From Chloracidobacterium sp. UBA7659 (GTDB taxonomy: Bacteria; Acidobacteriota; Blastocatellia; Pyrinomonadales; Pyrinomonadaceae), in contig DLHV01000138.1 in assembly GCA_002483395.1 (NCBI GenBank), forward strand, positions 1 to 7,350: a stretch of DNA of 7,350 bases, given 5' to 3'. How positions within the stretch are numbered: the first letter of the stretch is position 1; every line of letters begins with the position of its first letter. The notes below the pieces were generated by a model. It was given only the letters and a program-made list of their open reading frames with translations, was not told where the DNA came from and made no database searches. This document shows positions 1 through 5,621 of this stretch, one piece after another. The position numbers and the translations under genes were made by a program.

Positions 1-26
1 GGAAAATGAGTAATTTGATCCGCAAT

Positions 27-188
27 GGCTCCAGAGGAGCCGAATGTTTGTAGCACACGAGCCGCAATAAATGATCTCAGCCCCTTTAGGGGCGACACTA
101 AAGGCCGTCGATTCAACAACAGGCCGCCCTACGGAGCTTGCATCGCTATCTACATCGATTCTACAAACATGCCGCTCCTCGCGGAGCT
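27..188. repeat. Composite palindromic intergenic repeat element
   Basis: This gene-free stretch is built from related modules. A hairpin GGCTCC/GGAGCC (27-41, loop AGA) is followed by GAATGTTTGTAG (42-53). At the other end CTACAAACATGCCG (161-174) runs into a hairpin GCTCC/GGAGC (174-187, loop TCGC). The second end is the reverse complement of the first with a few mismatches, so the element has imperfect terminal inverted repeats, each carrying its own small hairpin. A third, degenerate copy sits at 108-138; it and 155-188 are direct repeats that both start TCGATTC and end CGGAGCT. A further hairpin GCCCC/GGGGC is at 80-93. The hairpin-plus-TTTGTAG style resembles intergenic repeat families I remember from Acidobacteriota and similar genomes; copy number cannot be judged from one window. 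It lies just downstream of the YkgJ-type gene, where it could help transcript ending or stability. Confidence 0.7.
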
Positions 189-232
189 AAAACCCGGAAA
201 TTGCTTTTCCCGACAGACTCCTAAGACAGGAG
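189..232 (-). terminator. Possible weak terminator after the YkgJ-type gene
   Basis: Reading the minus strand past the stop codon at 239, there is first a stem CTCCT/AGGAG (218-232, 5-nt loop). A second stem GGAAA/TTTCC (196-210, 5-nt loop) follows, then GGG and a short T run (189-192). Both stems are only 5 bp and the T run is only four bases, so this is a weak candidate. The neighbouring repeat hairpins could do the same job. Confidence 0.25.
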
Positions 233-238
233 GGGTGC

Positions 239-937
239 TTAGGACTTCGGCATTTTACTAACTTCAATCAATTTAGAGAAAAACATCCCCATCCATTCCT
301 TCCCTTCTCGTTCCGGCGATTCGTCGTCATTTGCCGCCGTCCATTCCAACGTCCGAATCATAGGAATATAAGGAAGCTCCGGCTTCAGCCGGTTTCTCGC
401 AAGCGATAACAGCGTGTCCTTGACCTTAAAAGTGTACTCAACATTGTCGATATTTTCGCCCGTTGCCGATGAGCAATGTTCGGCAGGCGATGTCACGAGA
501 TATTCGCGGCATGCAACCGGGCGGGACGGGTGTATTGAGCAGGATTCATCTTCCAGGAACGGGCACGCGATCTGCTGGACAAAATATTCACGGATCGCAC
601 CGGAATATTCGGCGTCGCCTGATTCAGAGGCTTTCTCCAGCCGTTCAAAAAAGGAAATATTATTTAACTTTTCCATGCCGTCAGCAAACCGACCCTGTAT
701 TTCGGTTCTTCGAGGCTCCGGCTTATTCTCAACCAGATCGCGAAGATCAAAAGCTTCCGCTTCGGACACGGGAACAAGCTGACGGCAGCAGGCCCCGCAG
801 CCGGCCTTACAGGATATGGCCTTTCCGTTCTCTTCCAGAGCCGCGATACCGATATTATTGAACGTGTCGGACATCTTCTGGAAAACGGGCAACATGCGGC
901 GTAGTTTCAACGATTTGGCGGGAACGCGGAAATTCAT
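239..937 (-). CDS. YkgJ-family cysteine-cluster protein (putative Zn/Fe-chelating)
   Basis: The 232-aa product carries the cysteine signature of the YkgJ family (PF03692, putative zinc- or iron-chelating domain). C43, C47, C50 and C51 (core CGACC) are followed by RQLVPVSEAEA. A second group lies at C125 (ACPFL), C133 (SCSIHPSRP) and C143 (ACREY), with C155 beyond. The first CxxCC block followed by a downstream CxxH-RP-C block is what this family uses to hold a metal ion or cluster; the biochemical role is unknown. It appears soluble, with no signal peptide or membrane segment. The ATG at 937 has no Shine-Dalgarno before it, and the open frame continues upstream with family-like residues but no usable start codon, so the gene may be 5'-frameshifted (see 935-1016). 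It follows a ferrous-iron operon, which fits a metal-related role but does not prove one. Confidence 0.85.
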   Translation of the reverse strand: MNFRVPAKSLKLRRMLPVFQKMSDTFNNIGIAALEENGKAISCKAGCGACCRQLVPVSEAEAFDLRDLVENKPEPRRTEIQGRFADGMEKLNNISFFERLEKASESGDAEYSGAIREYFVQQIACPFLEDESCSIHPSRPVACREYLVTSPAEHCSSATGENIDNVEYTFKVKDTLLSLARNRLKPELPYIPMIRTLEWTAANDDESPEREGKEWMGMFFSKLIEVSKMPKS

Positions 938-1016
938 CTCGAACGGCGTACCGGCTACGGATAACTCGACCTTGCCGTTGTACCATTCATCATTCCATAA
1001 GAGTTGTCAACTCCTT
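935..1016 (-). other. Displaced translation start of the YkgJ-type gene, probable frameshift
   Basis: The minus strand has a good Shine-Dalgarno AAGGAG (1016-1011) followed after 12 nt by ATG (998-996), but that frame reads ATG GAA TGA and stops. Three more ATGs at 993, 990 and 986 are also out of frame with the YkgJ-type gene. The gene's own frame is open from 1006 to its ATG at 937 and encodes WNDEWYNGKVELSVAGTPFE, which looks like the usual N-terminal strand region of this family, yet it has no ATG, GTG or TTG. Dropping one G of the GG at 996-995 would join the ATG to this frame, giving MNDEWYNGKVEL. Dropping one unit of the imperfect 7-bp duplication GAATGAT/GAATGGT would also restore it. 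The rest of the 938-1080 gap holds nothing else I can name. Confidence 0.5.
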
Positions 1017-1080
1017 GCCTTGTTTGGTTTTGTCAATTCTGCGGCGCGAGGCGTAACCAGTCAAGCCAGACTGAGCTACA

Positions 1081-1566
1081 TCAATGTTTCGTATTTCCGG
1101 CCAGCAGTTTGACGGCGTGCTGAAGGACGGGCTCGATCACCTTGAAACTTTCCAGTACACCATTTGGCGAACCAGGCAGGTTGATGATTAGCGTCTTTCC
1201 CCGATTGCCGCAAACTGCCCGAGACAGCATAGCCCTTGGCGTTGTTTTATAGGATTCGCGGCGCATTGCTTCGGCAAGTCCCAGGGCTTCTCGTTCAATA
1301 ACGGCCCGCGTGGCTTCGGGCGTGTTGTCGCGATGGGAAAGCCCGGTCCCGCCTGTGGTCAGGATCAAATTCACGTCTCTCCTGTCGCTCAGAGCAATAA
1401 GTTTATCTCTTATTTCGTCGAGGTCGTCCGACACGATCATTTTTTCTACGACTTCAGCATTCATCGCAAGTAAAAGCCCGACCAGCGTTACGCCGGACAC
1501 GTCATCCTTTTCGCGGCGCGTGTCGCTCACGCTTAGGACAACTGCTTTTATGGGCGTCTCTCGCAT
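1081..1566 (-). CDS. mogA: MogA/MoaB-family molybdenum cofactor biosynthesis protein
   Basis: The 161-aa product is a single MoCF-biosynthesis domain, the usual size for the family. Visible motifs are SVSDTR (12-17), TTGGTG (70-75, the molybdopterin-binding loop), RDNTPEAT (79-86) with the acidic residue expected for catalysis at D80, and NLPGSPNG (129-136). Family members such as MogA adenylylate molybdopterin in the cytosol before molybdenum insertion. RDNTPEAT and NLPGSP resemble MogA (RDVTPDAT, NLPGQP in E. coli), while KDDVSG near the N-terminus is more MoaB-like, so the symbol is a best choice between the two. The ATG follows the stop of the upstream permease gene by only 5 nt (TAG-CAAAT-ATG) with a poor Shine-Dalgarno, suggesting coupled translation at the end of the feo transcript. 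No other molybdenum cofactor gene is in view. Confidence 0.9.
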   Translation of the reverse strand: MRETPIKAVVLSVSDTRREKDDVSGVTLVGLLLAMNAEVVEKMIVSDDLDEIRDKLIALSDRRDVNLILTTGGTGLSHRDNTPEATRAVIEREALGLAEAMRRESYKTTPRAMLSRAVCGNRGKTLIINLPGSPNGVLESFKVIEPVLQHAVKLLAGNTKH

Positions 1567-1571
1567 ATTTG

Positions 1572-2459
1572 CTAACTCACGCTCGATTCGATTTTCTCCA
1601 GATCGCGCATGCGTCTACTATAAACCACGCTGAGCAAAACCCTGAAAACGACCAGCAGCATTCCCGCAAAAGACTCGGCTGACTGCTCCTCGCCGAACCA
1701 AAGGGACCCAATCAAAAGAGCGTAGATCAGCCCGGAATAGTTGACGATGGCGACGCCCGCGACCGCCTCTTTATGCAATGCACTGGTCAGGAATATTTGT
1801 CCGAGTTGGGAAAACACGCCGATAAGGAAAAGAAAGAGCCAGTCCAACCCGCCGGGCATACGCCATGCAAAAAACAAGCTGACGAATCCGGCGATCGCAC
1901 CGACCAATTGAAAATGCAGCACGACTGTTAGCGGATGCTCCGTGCCCCGGAGACTGCGGACGAGATTATAAGCAACGCCCGAGCAGAACGCCGAGAATAT
2001 GCCGATCGCCAGGTAGAACGGCGAAATGCGCGGATCGAACCGCTCGATCAACAAGACGCCTGAAAATGCTATCGCGTAGAACAGCCATTGAAGCGGCCGC
2101 ACCTTCTCGCTCAGCACGAATATCGCGATAATGCTCGTGAAAATGGGCGAGAGATATTGGATCGTCATCGCCGACGCCAGCGGAATGTTTTGTACCGTGG
2201 TAAAGAAAAAGTAGAGTGCTGTGGTGCCAAAAAACCCCCGCAAGAAGAGCATTTTTCGGTTCGAGCCGCGCCAGTCGGCTTTTGCTCGGTGGATGCCGAT
2301 AAAGCAGAAGATCGTCGCTACCGAGCAGCGAAAGAAGACGATCTCCATCGCCGGAATGTGCGACACTTTTTTGACGAAGACGTTGGCAAGAGCAAAGGCG
2401 AGGGTTGACAGGAACATCGCCCTGACGCCTGCAGTAAGGAATGATCGGTCGTCATTCAA
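1572..2459 (-). CDS. EamA/DMT-superfamily permease
   Basis: This is an inner-membrane transporter of the drug/metabolite type with about ten hydrophobic segments in two EamA halves. The first half ends with a typical signature (SAMTIQYLSPIFTSIIAIFVL, residues about 96-116) followed by SEKV. The second half carries the matching block AGVAIVNYSGLIYALLIGSL and FGEE (about 234-258), then a final helix and a basic tail. Substrate cannot be predicted. The start is uncertain. The longest frame begins at a TTG at 2513, but that lies inside the small feo-accessory gene and has no Shine-Dalgarno. I chose the TTG at 2459, whose bases overlap that gene's TGA stop (TTGA), giving 295 aa, the usual family length. 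An ATG 14 codons later (2417) is the main alternative; the recognisable first helix starts there. Confidence 0.85.
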   Translation of the reverse strand: MNDDRSFLTAGVRAMFLSTLAFALANVFVKKVSHIPAMEIVFFRCSVATIFCFIGIHRAKADWRGSNRKMLFLRGFFGTTALYFFFTTVQNIPLASAMTIQYLSPIFTSIIAIFVLSEKVRPLQWLFYAIAFSGVLLIERFDPRISPFYLAIGIFSAFCSGVAYNLVRSLRGTEHPLTVVLHFQLVGAIAGFVSLFFAWRMPGGLDWLFLFLIGVFSQLGQIFLTSALHKEAVAGVAIVNYSGLIYALLIGSLWFGEEQSAESFAGMLLVVFRVLLSVVYSRRMRDLEKIESSVS

Positions 2460-2617
2460 GCGGCTGTACGGGGTTCTTTGGTCTTGGCGGAGCAGCCGCA
2501 GTCGTTTATGCAAGCCGAAGATTTAGATGCTAAGGCCAACTTGCGACGTATCATATTCCCGACATAAAAGAAGGCAATGAAAATAATAGCTAGAACAATA
2601 ATGTATTGAACATTCAT
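2456..2617 (-). CDS. FeoB-associated Cys-rich small membrane protein
   Basis: This short gene encodes 53 aa: one N-terminal membrane helix (about residues 3-20, YIIVLAIIFIAFFYVG), a basic stop-transfer stretch (MIRRK), and a C-terminal tail with C36, C40 and C42 in CINDCGCS. One helix plus a short Cys-rich tail matches the FeoB-associated Cys-rich membrane protein family (PF12669), which accompanies feoB in many bacteria and is thought to assist or regulate Fe(II) uptake; its mechanism is not settled. By the positive-inside rule the Cys tail should be cytoplasmic. The ATG lies 1 nt after the TAA of the cation-transporter gene (TAA-T-ATG) and the TGA overlaps the next gene's likely TTG start, so it is embedded in the operon. 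Its small size makes it easy to miss. Confidence 0.85.
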   Translation of the reverse strand: MNVQYIIVLAIIFIAFFYVGNMIRRKLALASKSSACINDCGCSAKTKEPRTAA

Positions 2618-2618
2618 A

Positions 2619-3251
2619 TTAATGACAATCATCAGTGCACGCCTCGCCGCGAAGGCCTTCGATTCCCTCCCGAACGATTATTGGCGTCATAACAAGCGCG
2701 GCAACTGGATCGGCCCACCACCATCCGAACAAAGCATTGAGAGTAAGCCCGCCGAGAGCAATTACCGACAGATATACGCATAGATCGGTTTGCTTCGAAT
2801 CGGCTTCGAGAGCGCGGCTTTTTATCTGTTTCGCAACGCGTCGTTTACCGCGAGCCAGAAACGGCATCACGACAACCGAAACCAATGTCAAACCGACGCC
2901 GATATAACTTGCATCCGGCGCTTCGCGCCAAATCAAAGAAGTGATCGAATCGTAAGCTACATAGGCTGCCACAAGTAAAAAACTCGCACCGACCACCCGC
3001 AATGCGACCTGTTCGCGGCGCTCGCGCGTTTCCTCGTCGTCGACCCGCAATCTCCATAAGAGAGCAGCACCGGATGTGCTTTCGATAAACGAATCAAACC
3101 CAAAACCCACAAGCGTCGGACTTTTGGCAATTATTCCCGCGCCAACCGCGACAGCACCTTCAAACAAGTTCCATCCGACCGTGAAATATTCAAGCATTCG
3201 CCCCCGTCTGACGAGCACGGAGCGTTGATCTTCACTTACGATTGTTTGCAT
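2619..3251 (-). CDS. Short CDF-like cation transporter
   Basis: The 210-aa product is a membrane protein of the cation diffusion facilitator type, which exports divalent metals (Zn, Fe, Mn, Co) in exchange for protons. Helices fall near residues 21-42, 44-66, 84-105, 113-132, 157-173 and 178-194. Conserved metal-site blocks are seen in helix 2 (GFDSFIES, 51-58) and helix 5-6 (WWADPVAAL, 178-186), with EADSKQT at 149-155 in the loop, all family-typical. The usual cytoplasmic C-terminal domain is missing; instead the protein ends in GEACTDDCH, with C205, C209 and H210 as possible metal ligands. The frame extends upstream to 3299, overlapping feoB, but the ATG at 3251 has GGAA 8 nt before it and starts 25 nt after the feoB stop, so I prefer it. 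Its position between feoB and the feo accessory gene suggests a role in iron or related-metal balance; the substrate is unproven. Confidence 0.85.
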   Translation of the reverse strand: MQTIVSEDQRSVLVRRGRMLEYFTVGWNLFEGAVAVGAGIIAKSPTLVGFGFDSFIESTSGAALLWRLRVDDEETRERREQVALRVVGASFLLVAAYVAYDSITSLIWREAPDASYIGVGLTLVSVVVMPFLARGKRRVAKQIKSRALEADSKQTDLCVYLSVIALGGLTLNALFGWWWADPVAALVMTPIIVREGIEGLRGEACTDDCH

Positions 3252-3276
3252 GCTAGATTTCCAGTTCTGACTGGTT

Positions 3277-5286
3277 TCAATACCCCAGCAGCTTTCCACC
3301 CTGATATGTTGCTAAAGCCGCCGCATATGCGAGAGTCGTCATATAACCAACCATAAACAGAGTCCATTTCCACGAGTTCATTTCGCGACGGACAACGGCA
3401 ACGGTCGACATGCACTGCATCGCCAGCACGAAGAATACCATCAGAGTAACTGCGGTCAAAGGCGTCCACACCACGCTGCCGTCCTGCTTTTTGGCATTTC
3501 TGATTGCGGAGATCAATGTCTCAGACTGCTCGTTTTCGTCCTTTCCGACATTGTAAATGATACTCAGCGTCGAAACCAAAACCTCGCGGGCGGCAAAGCT
3601 TGCTATCAAGGCAACGCCGATCTTCCAATCGAAGCCGAGCGGGCGAATGACCGGTTCGATCACATGTCCGAGCTTTCCAGCGTAACTTTGTTTGAGCTGG
3701 TTGCTTTCATAGCCGGTGAGCTGCTTATCGTTCGTTGTTTGTTGTTCGTCGGTTGCTTCGACTGGAGATTGACTTGGGCCTTGAGAATCGGGACTCGGGA
3801 CGTGATGTGGAAAATACATCAATGCCCAAAGAATAATCGAGATCGCCAGGATGACTGTACCGGCACGTTTAACAAACAGCCACGCACGCGTCAGCATATT
3901 CTGAAAAATGGTTCGAATATTGGGAAGGCGGTACGGGGGGAGCTCCATTACAAACGGCGCCGGACGGGCTTTCAATATCGTACGCTTCAACACAAAGGCG
4001 ACAATAATGGCAGCAAAAATTCCCAGCATGTACATCGCCAGCATCAACACGGCCCCCAACGAGATAAACCCGAAAACGGTCTGACCGGTGAAAAACGCCC
4101 CTATCATAAGCGTGTACACCGGCAAGCGGGCGGAGCAGCTCATAAACGGCGCTATCATTATAGTCGCGAAACGGTCTCGCCTGTCTTCGATCGTCCGCGT
4201 TGCCATTATGCCCGGAATCGCGCAGGCAAAGCTGCTCATAAGCGGTAGAAATGCTTTGCCGTGCAGGCCTACTCGGCTCATCAATTTGTCCAGCAAAAAC
4301 GCGGCTCGCGCAAGATAGCCTGTATCTTCGAGGATCGAAATAAAAAGAAAGAGCAATAATATCTGCGGCAGAAAGACCATCACGCCTCCGACACCCGCTA
4401 TGATGCCGTCGACAAGCAGATCTGTTAAAATACCCTCCGGCGCCTGCGACCGCACGGCGTCGCCCAGCGATCCGAATCCTTTGTCCAACAGATCCATCGG
4501 CAAAGTTGCCCACGAAAAAATTGCCTGGAAAATTAGAAGGAGAACCGCGACCAGAATGAGAAGGCCGAAGAATTTGTGGGTGAGAAGGCGGTCTATCTTT
4601 TCGGAAAGCTGGTGTGCTTCGCGGTCGTTGTGCTTTACAGATCGCTGAATGACATCGGAGATGAAATTGTAACGGGCAAAGATCTTGCTGTTGCCGTTCT
4701 CACCGTGAGCTTCGGCTACGAACGGAATCGCTGGCTTTGAACCGACGATCTTGTTAACACTCGCGACAAGTTCTGACTTCCCTCTTCCGCTTTTGGCATT
4801 TACCTCGACGACCGGTGCCCTGAGAAGTTCCGACATTTTGCCGACATCGATCTGGTGTTTTTGTTTCTCGAAAACGTCGATCATCGTCAGGGCGACGACG
4901 ACGGGAATCCCGAATTCGAAAAGCTGCGTGACGAGGTAGAGATTCCTTTCAAGATTTGTTGCATCGACGACCGCAACGATCGCGTCGGGCCGTCGGATTC
5001 CCTCGACATCTCCGGTCAGCACATCGCGTGCAATCGATTCGTCGAGCGAAGTGGTTTCAAGACTGTAAAGGCCAGGAAGGTCGATAAGTCTTGCGGTAAC
5101 TTCGCCGATCCTCCAAGTACCAGCCTTTCTTTCTACGGTTACGCCCGGATAATTTGCGACCTTTTGATTTAGGCCGGTAAGGAAATTGAAAAGCGTCGTC
5201 TTGCCGGCATTCGGGTTTCCGGCGAGTGCGACCGTGATGTTTAGGCTTGTTTGAGGCCTTTCATTCATTTTGAATGCGGCTGGCAT
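3277..5286 (-). CDS. feoB: Ferrous iron transport protein B (FeoB)
   Basis: The 669-aa product is a complete FeoB, the inner-membrane Fe(II) transporter with a cytosolic G-protein domain. G1 is GNPNAGKT (23-30), the G2 region GVTVERK (48-54), G3 DLPG (69-72) and G5 near VNAKSGRG (162-169). G4 reads TMID (134-137) where NxxD is usual. The helical spacer ends near 235. Membrane part 1 contains the first Gate block (FACAIPGIMATRTI, 353-366, and PFMSCSARLPVY, 380-391). The second Gate block includes AAREVLVS (565-572) and MQCMSTVA (623-630). Residues about 494-533 form a hydrophilic, Gln/Ser-rich insert. The ATG at 5286 overlaps the feoA TAA (TAATG), indicating coupled translation; an internal ATG 6 codons on (5268) is a weaker alternative. 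No FeoC winged-helix protein is in view. Confidence 0.97.
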   Translation of the reverse strand: MPAAFKMNERPQTSLNITVALAGNPNAGKTTLFNFLTGLNQKVANYPGVTVERKAGTWRIGEVTARLIDLPGLYSLETTSLDESIARDVLTGDVEGIRRPDAIVAVVDATNLERNLYLVTQLFEFGIPVVVALTMIDVFEKQKHQIDVGKMSELLRAPVVEVNAKSGRGKSELVASVNKIVGSKPAIPFVAEAHGENGNSKIFARYNFISDVIQRSVKHNDREAHQLSEKIDRLLTHKFFGLLILVAVLLLIFQAIFSWATLPMDLLDKGFGSLGDAVRSQAPEGILTDLLVDGIIAGVGGVMVFLPQILLLFLFISILEDTGYLARAAFLLDKLMSRVGLHGKAFLPLMSSFACAIPGIMATRTIEDRRDRFATIMIAPFMSCSARLPVYTLMIGAFFTGQTVFGFISLGAVLMLAMYMLGIFAAIIVAFVLKRTILKARPAPFVMELPPYRLPNIRTIFQNMLTRAWLFVKRAGTVILAISIILWALMYFPHHVPSPDSQGPSQSPVEATDEQQTTNDKQLTGYESNQLKQSYAGKLGHVIEPVIRPLGFDWKIGVALIASFAAREVLVSTLSIIYNVGKDENEQSETLISAIRNAKKQDGSVVWTPLTAVTLMVFFVLAMQCMSTVAVVRREMNSWKWTLFMVGYMTTLAYAAALATYQGGKLLGY

Positions 5287-5528
5287 TAAAGCTCAACCTC
5301 GATCGCCTCGGCCTCGTTCTTACGGATCGCAAGGCTGTAGCCCAGCAGACGAACTTCGATCGGATCGCCGAACGGAGCCGATTTCACCAACCTGACCAAA
5401 ACGCCTGGCACGACGCCCATTTCCATCAATCGGCGAGTGATAAACCCTTCGCCCTTAACGGCAGTAACCCTGGCCTGCACGCCTGTGGGAATGTTCGACA
5501 AATTCATTGTTGTTGATATTTTGGACAT
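5286..5528 (-). CDS. feoA: Ferrous iron transport protein A (FeoA)
   Basis: The 80-aa product is a single SH3-like FeoA domain, a small cytosolic partner of FeoB needed for normal Fe(II) uptake. Family marks are TGVQARV (15-21), RRLMEMGVVPG (32-42) and the C-terminal block APFGDPIEVRLLGYSLAIRKNEA (51-73 in total). I chose the ATG at 5528 because a Shine-Dalgarno GAGGAAG sits 8 nt before it. A TTG nine codons upstream (5555) would lengthen the frame but falls at the probable -10 region of the promoter, and the Met seven codons downstream (5507) has no Shine-Dalgarno. The stop overlaps the feoB ATG by 1 nt. As the first gene after the operator-like inverted repeat, it is presumably the head of the operon. 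Confidence 0.95.
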   Translation of the reverse strand: MSKISTTMNLSNIPTGVQARVTAVKGEGFITRRLMEMGVVPGVLVRLVKSAPFGDPIEVRLLGYSLAIRKNEAEAIEVEL

Positions 5529-5536
5529 TATAAATG

Positions 5537-5543
5537 CTTCCTC
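5537..5543 (-). promoter_or_regulatory. Shine-Dalgarno of feoA
   Basis: GAGGAAG on the minus strand, 8 nt before the ATG at 5528. It is the best ribosome binding site in the window and fixes the feoA start. Confidence 0.7.
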
Positions 5544-5556
5544 ATCCAGACACAAC

Positions 5557-5589
5557 TATATCCTAATTGAAATTAGATTTCAATTTCAA
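5557..5589 (-). promoter_or_regulatory. feoA promoter with overlapping 9-3-9 inverted-repeat operator
   Basis: On the minus strand, TTGAAA (5589-5584) is followed after 18 bp by TAGGAT (5565-5560), a fair -35/-10 pair; GATATA (5562-5557) overlaps as an alternative -10. Between the two hexamers lies a perfect inverted repeat: AATTGAAAT (5565-5573), a 3-nt spacer TAG, and ATTTCAATT (5577-5585). A repressor bound there would block RNA polymerase. Iron uptake operons are normally repressed by a Fur- or DtxR-type regulator when iron is plentiful. The site is A/T-rich and palindromic like such boxes but is not an obvious match to either classical consensus, so the regulator is inferred only from context. 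A partial extra half, TTTCAATT, extends to 5591. Confidence 0.6.
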
Positions 5590-5621
5590 TTAAAAAATAA
5601 TATCGCGTCAGCTAGATCTTG

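Noticed and set aside
25..261. A 78-codon plus-strand open frame.
   Set aside because: It runs through the hairpin repeat element and into the 3' end of the YkgJ-type gene, has no Shine-Dalgarno, and its product has no protein-like pattern.
1058..1073. Stem CAGTC/GACTG after mogA as a terminator.
   Set aside because: Only 5 bp with no following T run.
1066..1079. Minus-strand GTAGCTCAGTCTGG resembles a tRNA D-arm.
   Set aside because: There is no paired acceptor stem, anticodon arm or GGTTCGA-type T arm at the right distances.
3664..4248. A 194-codon open frame on the plus strand.
   Set aside because: It lies wholly antisense to feoB, its product has no recognisable domain, and the feoB frame is clearly the coding one.
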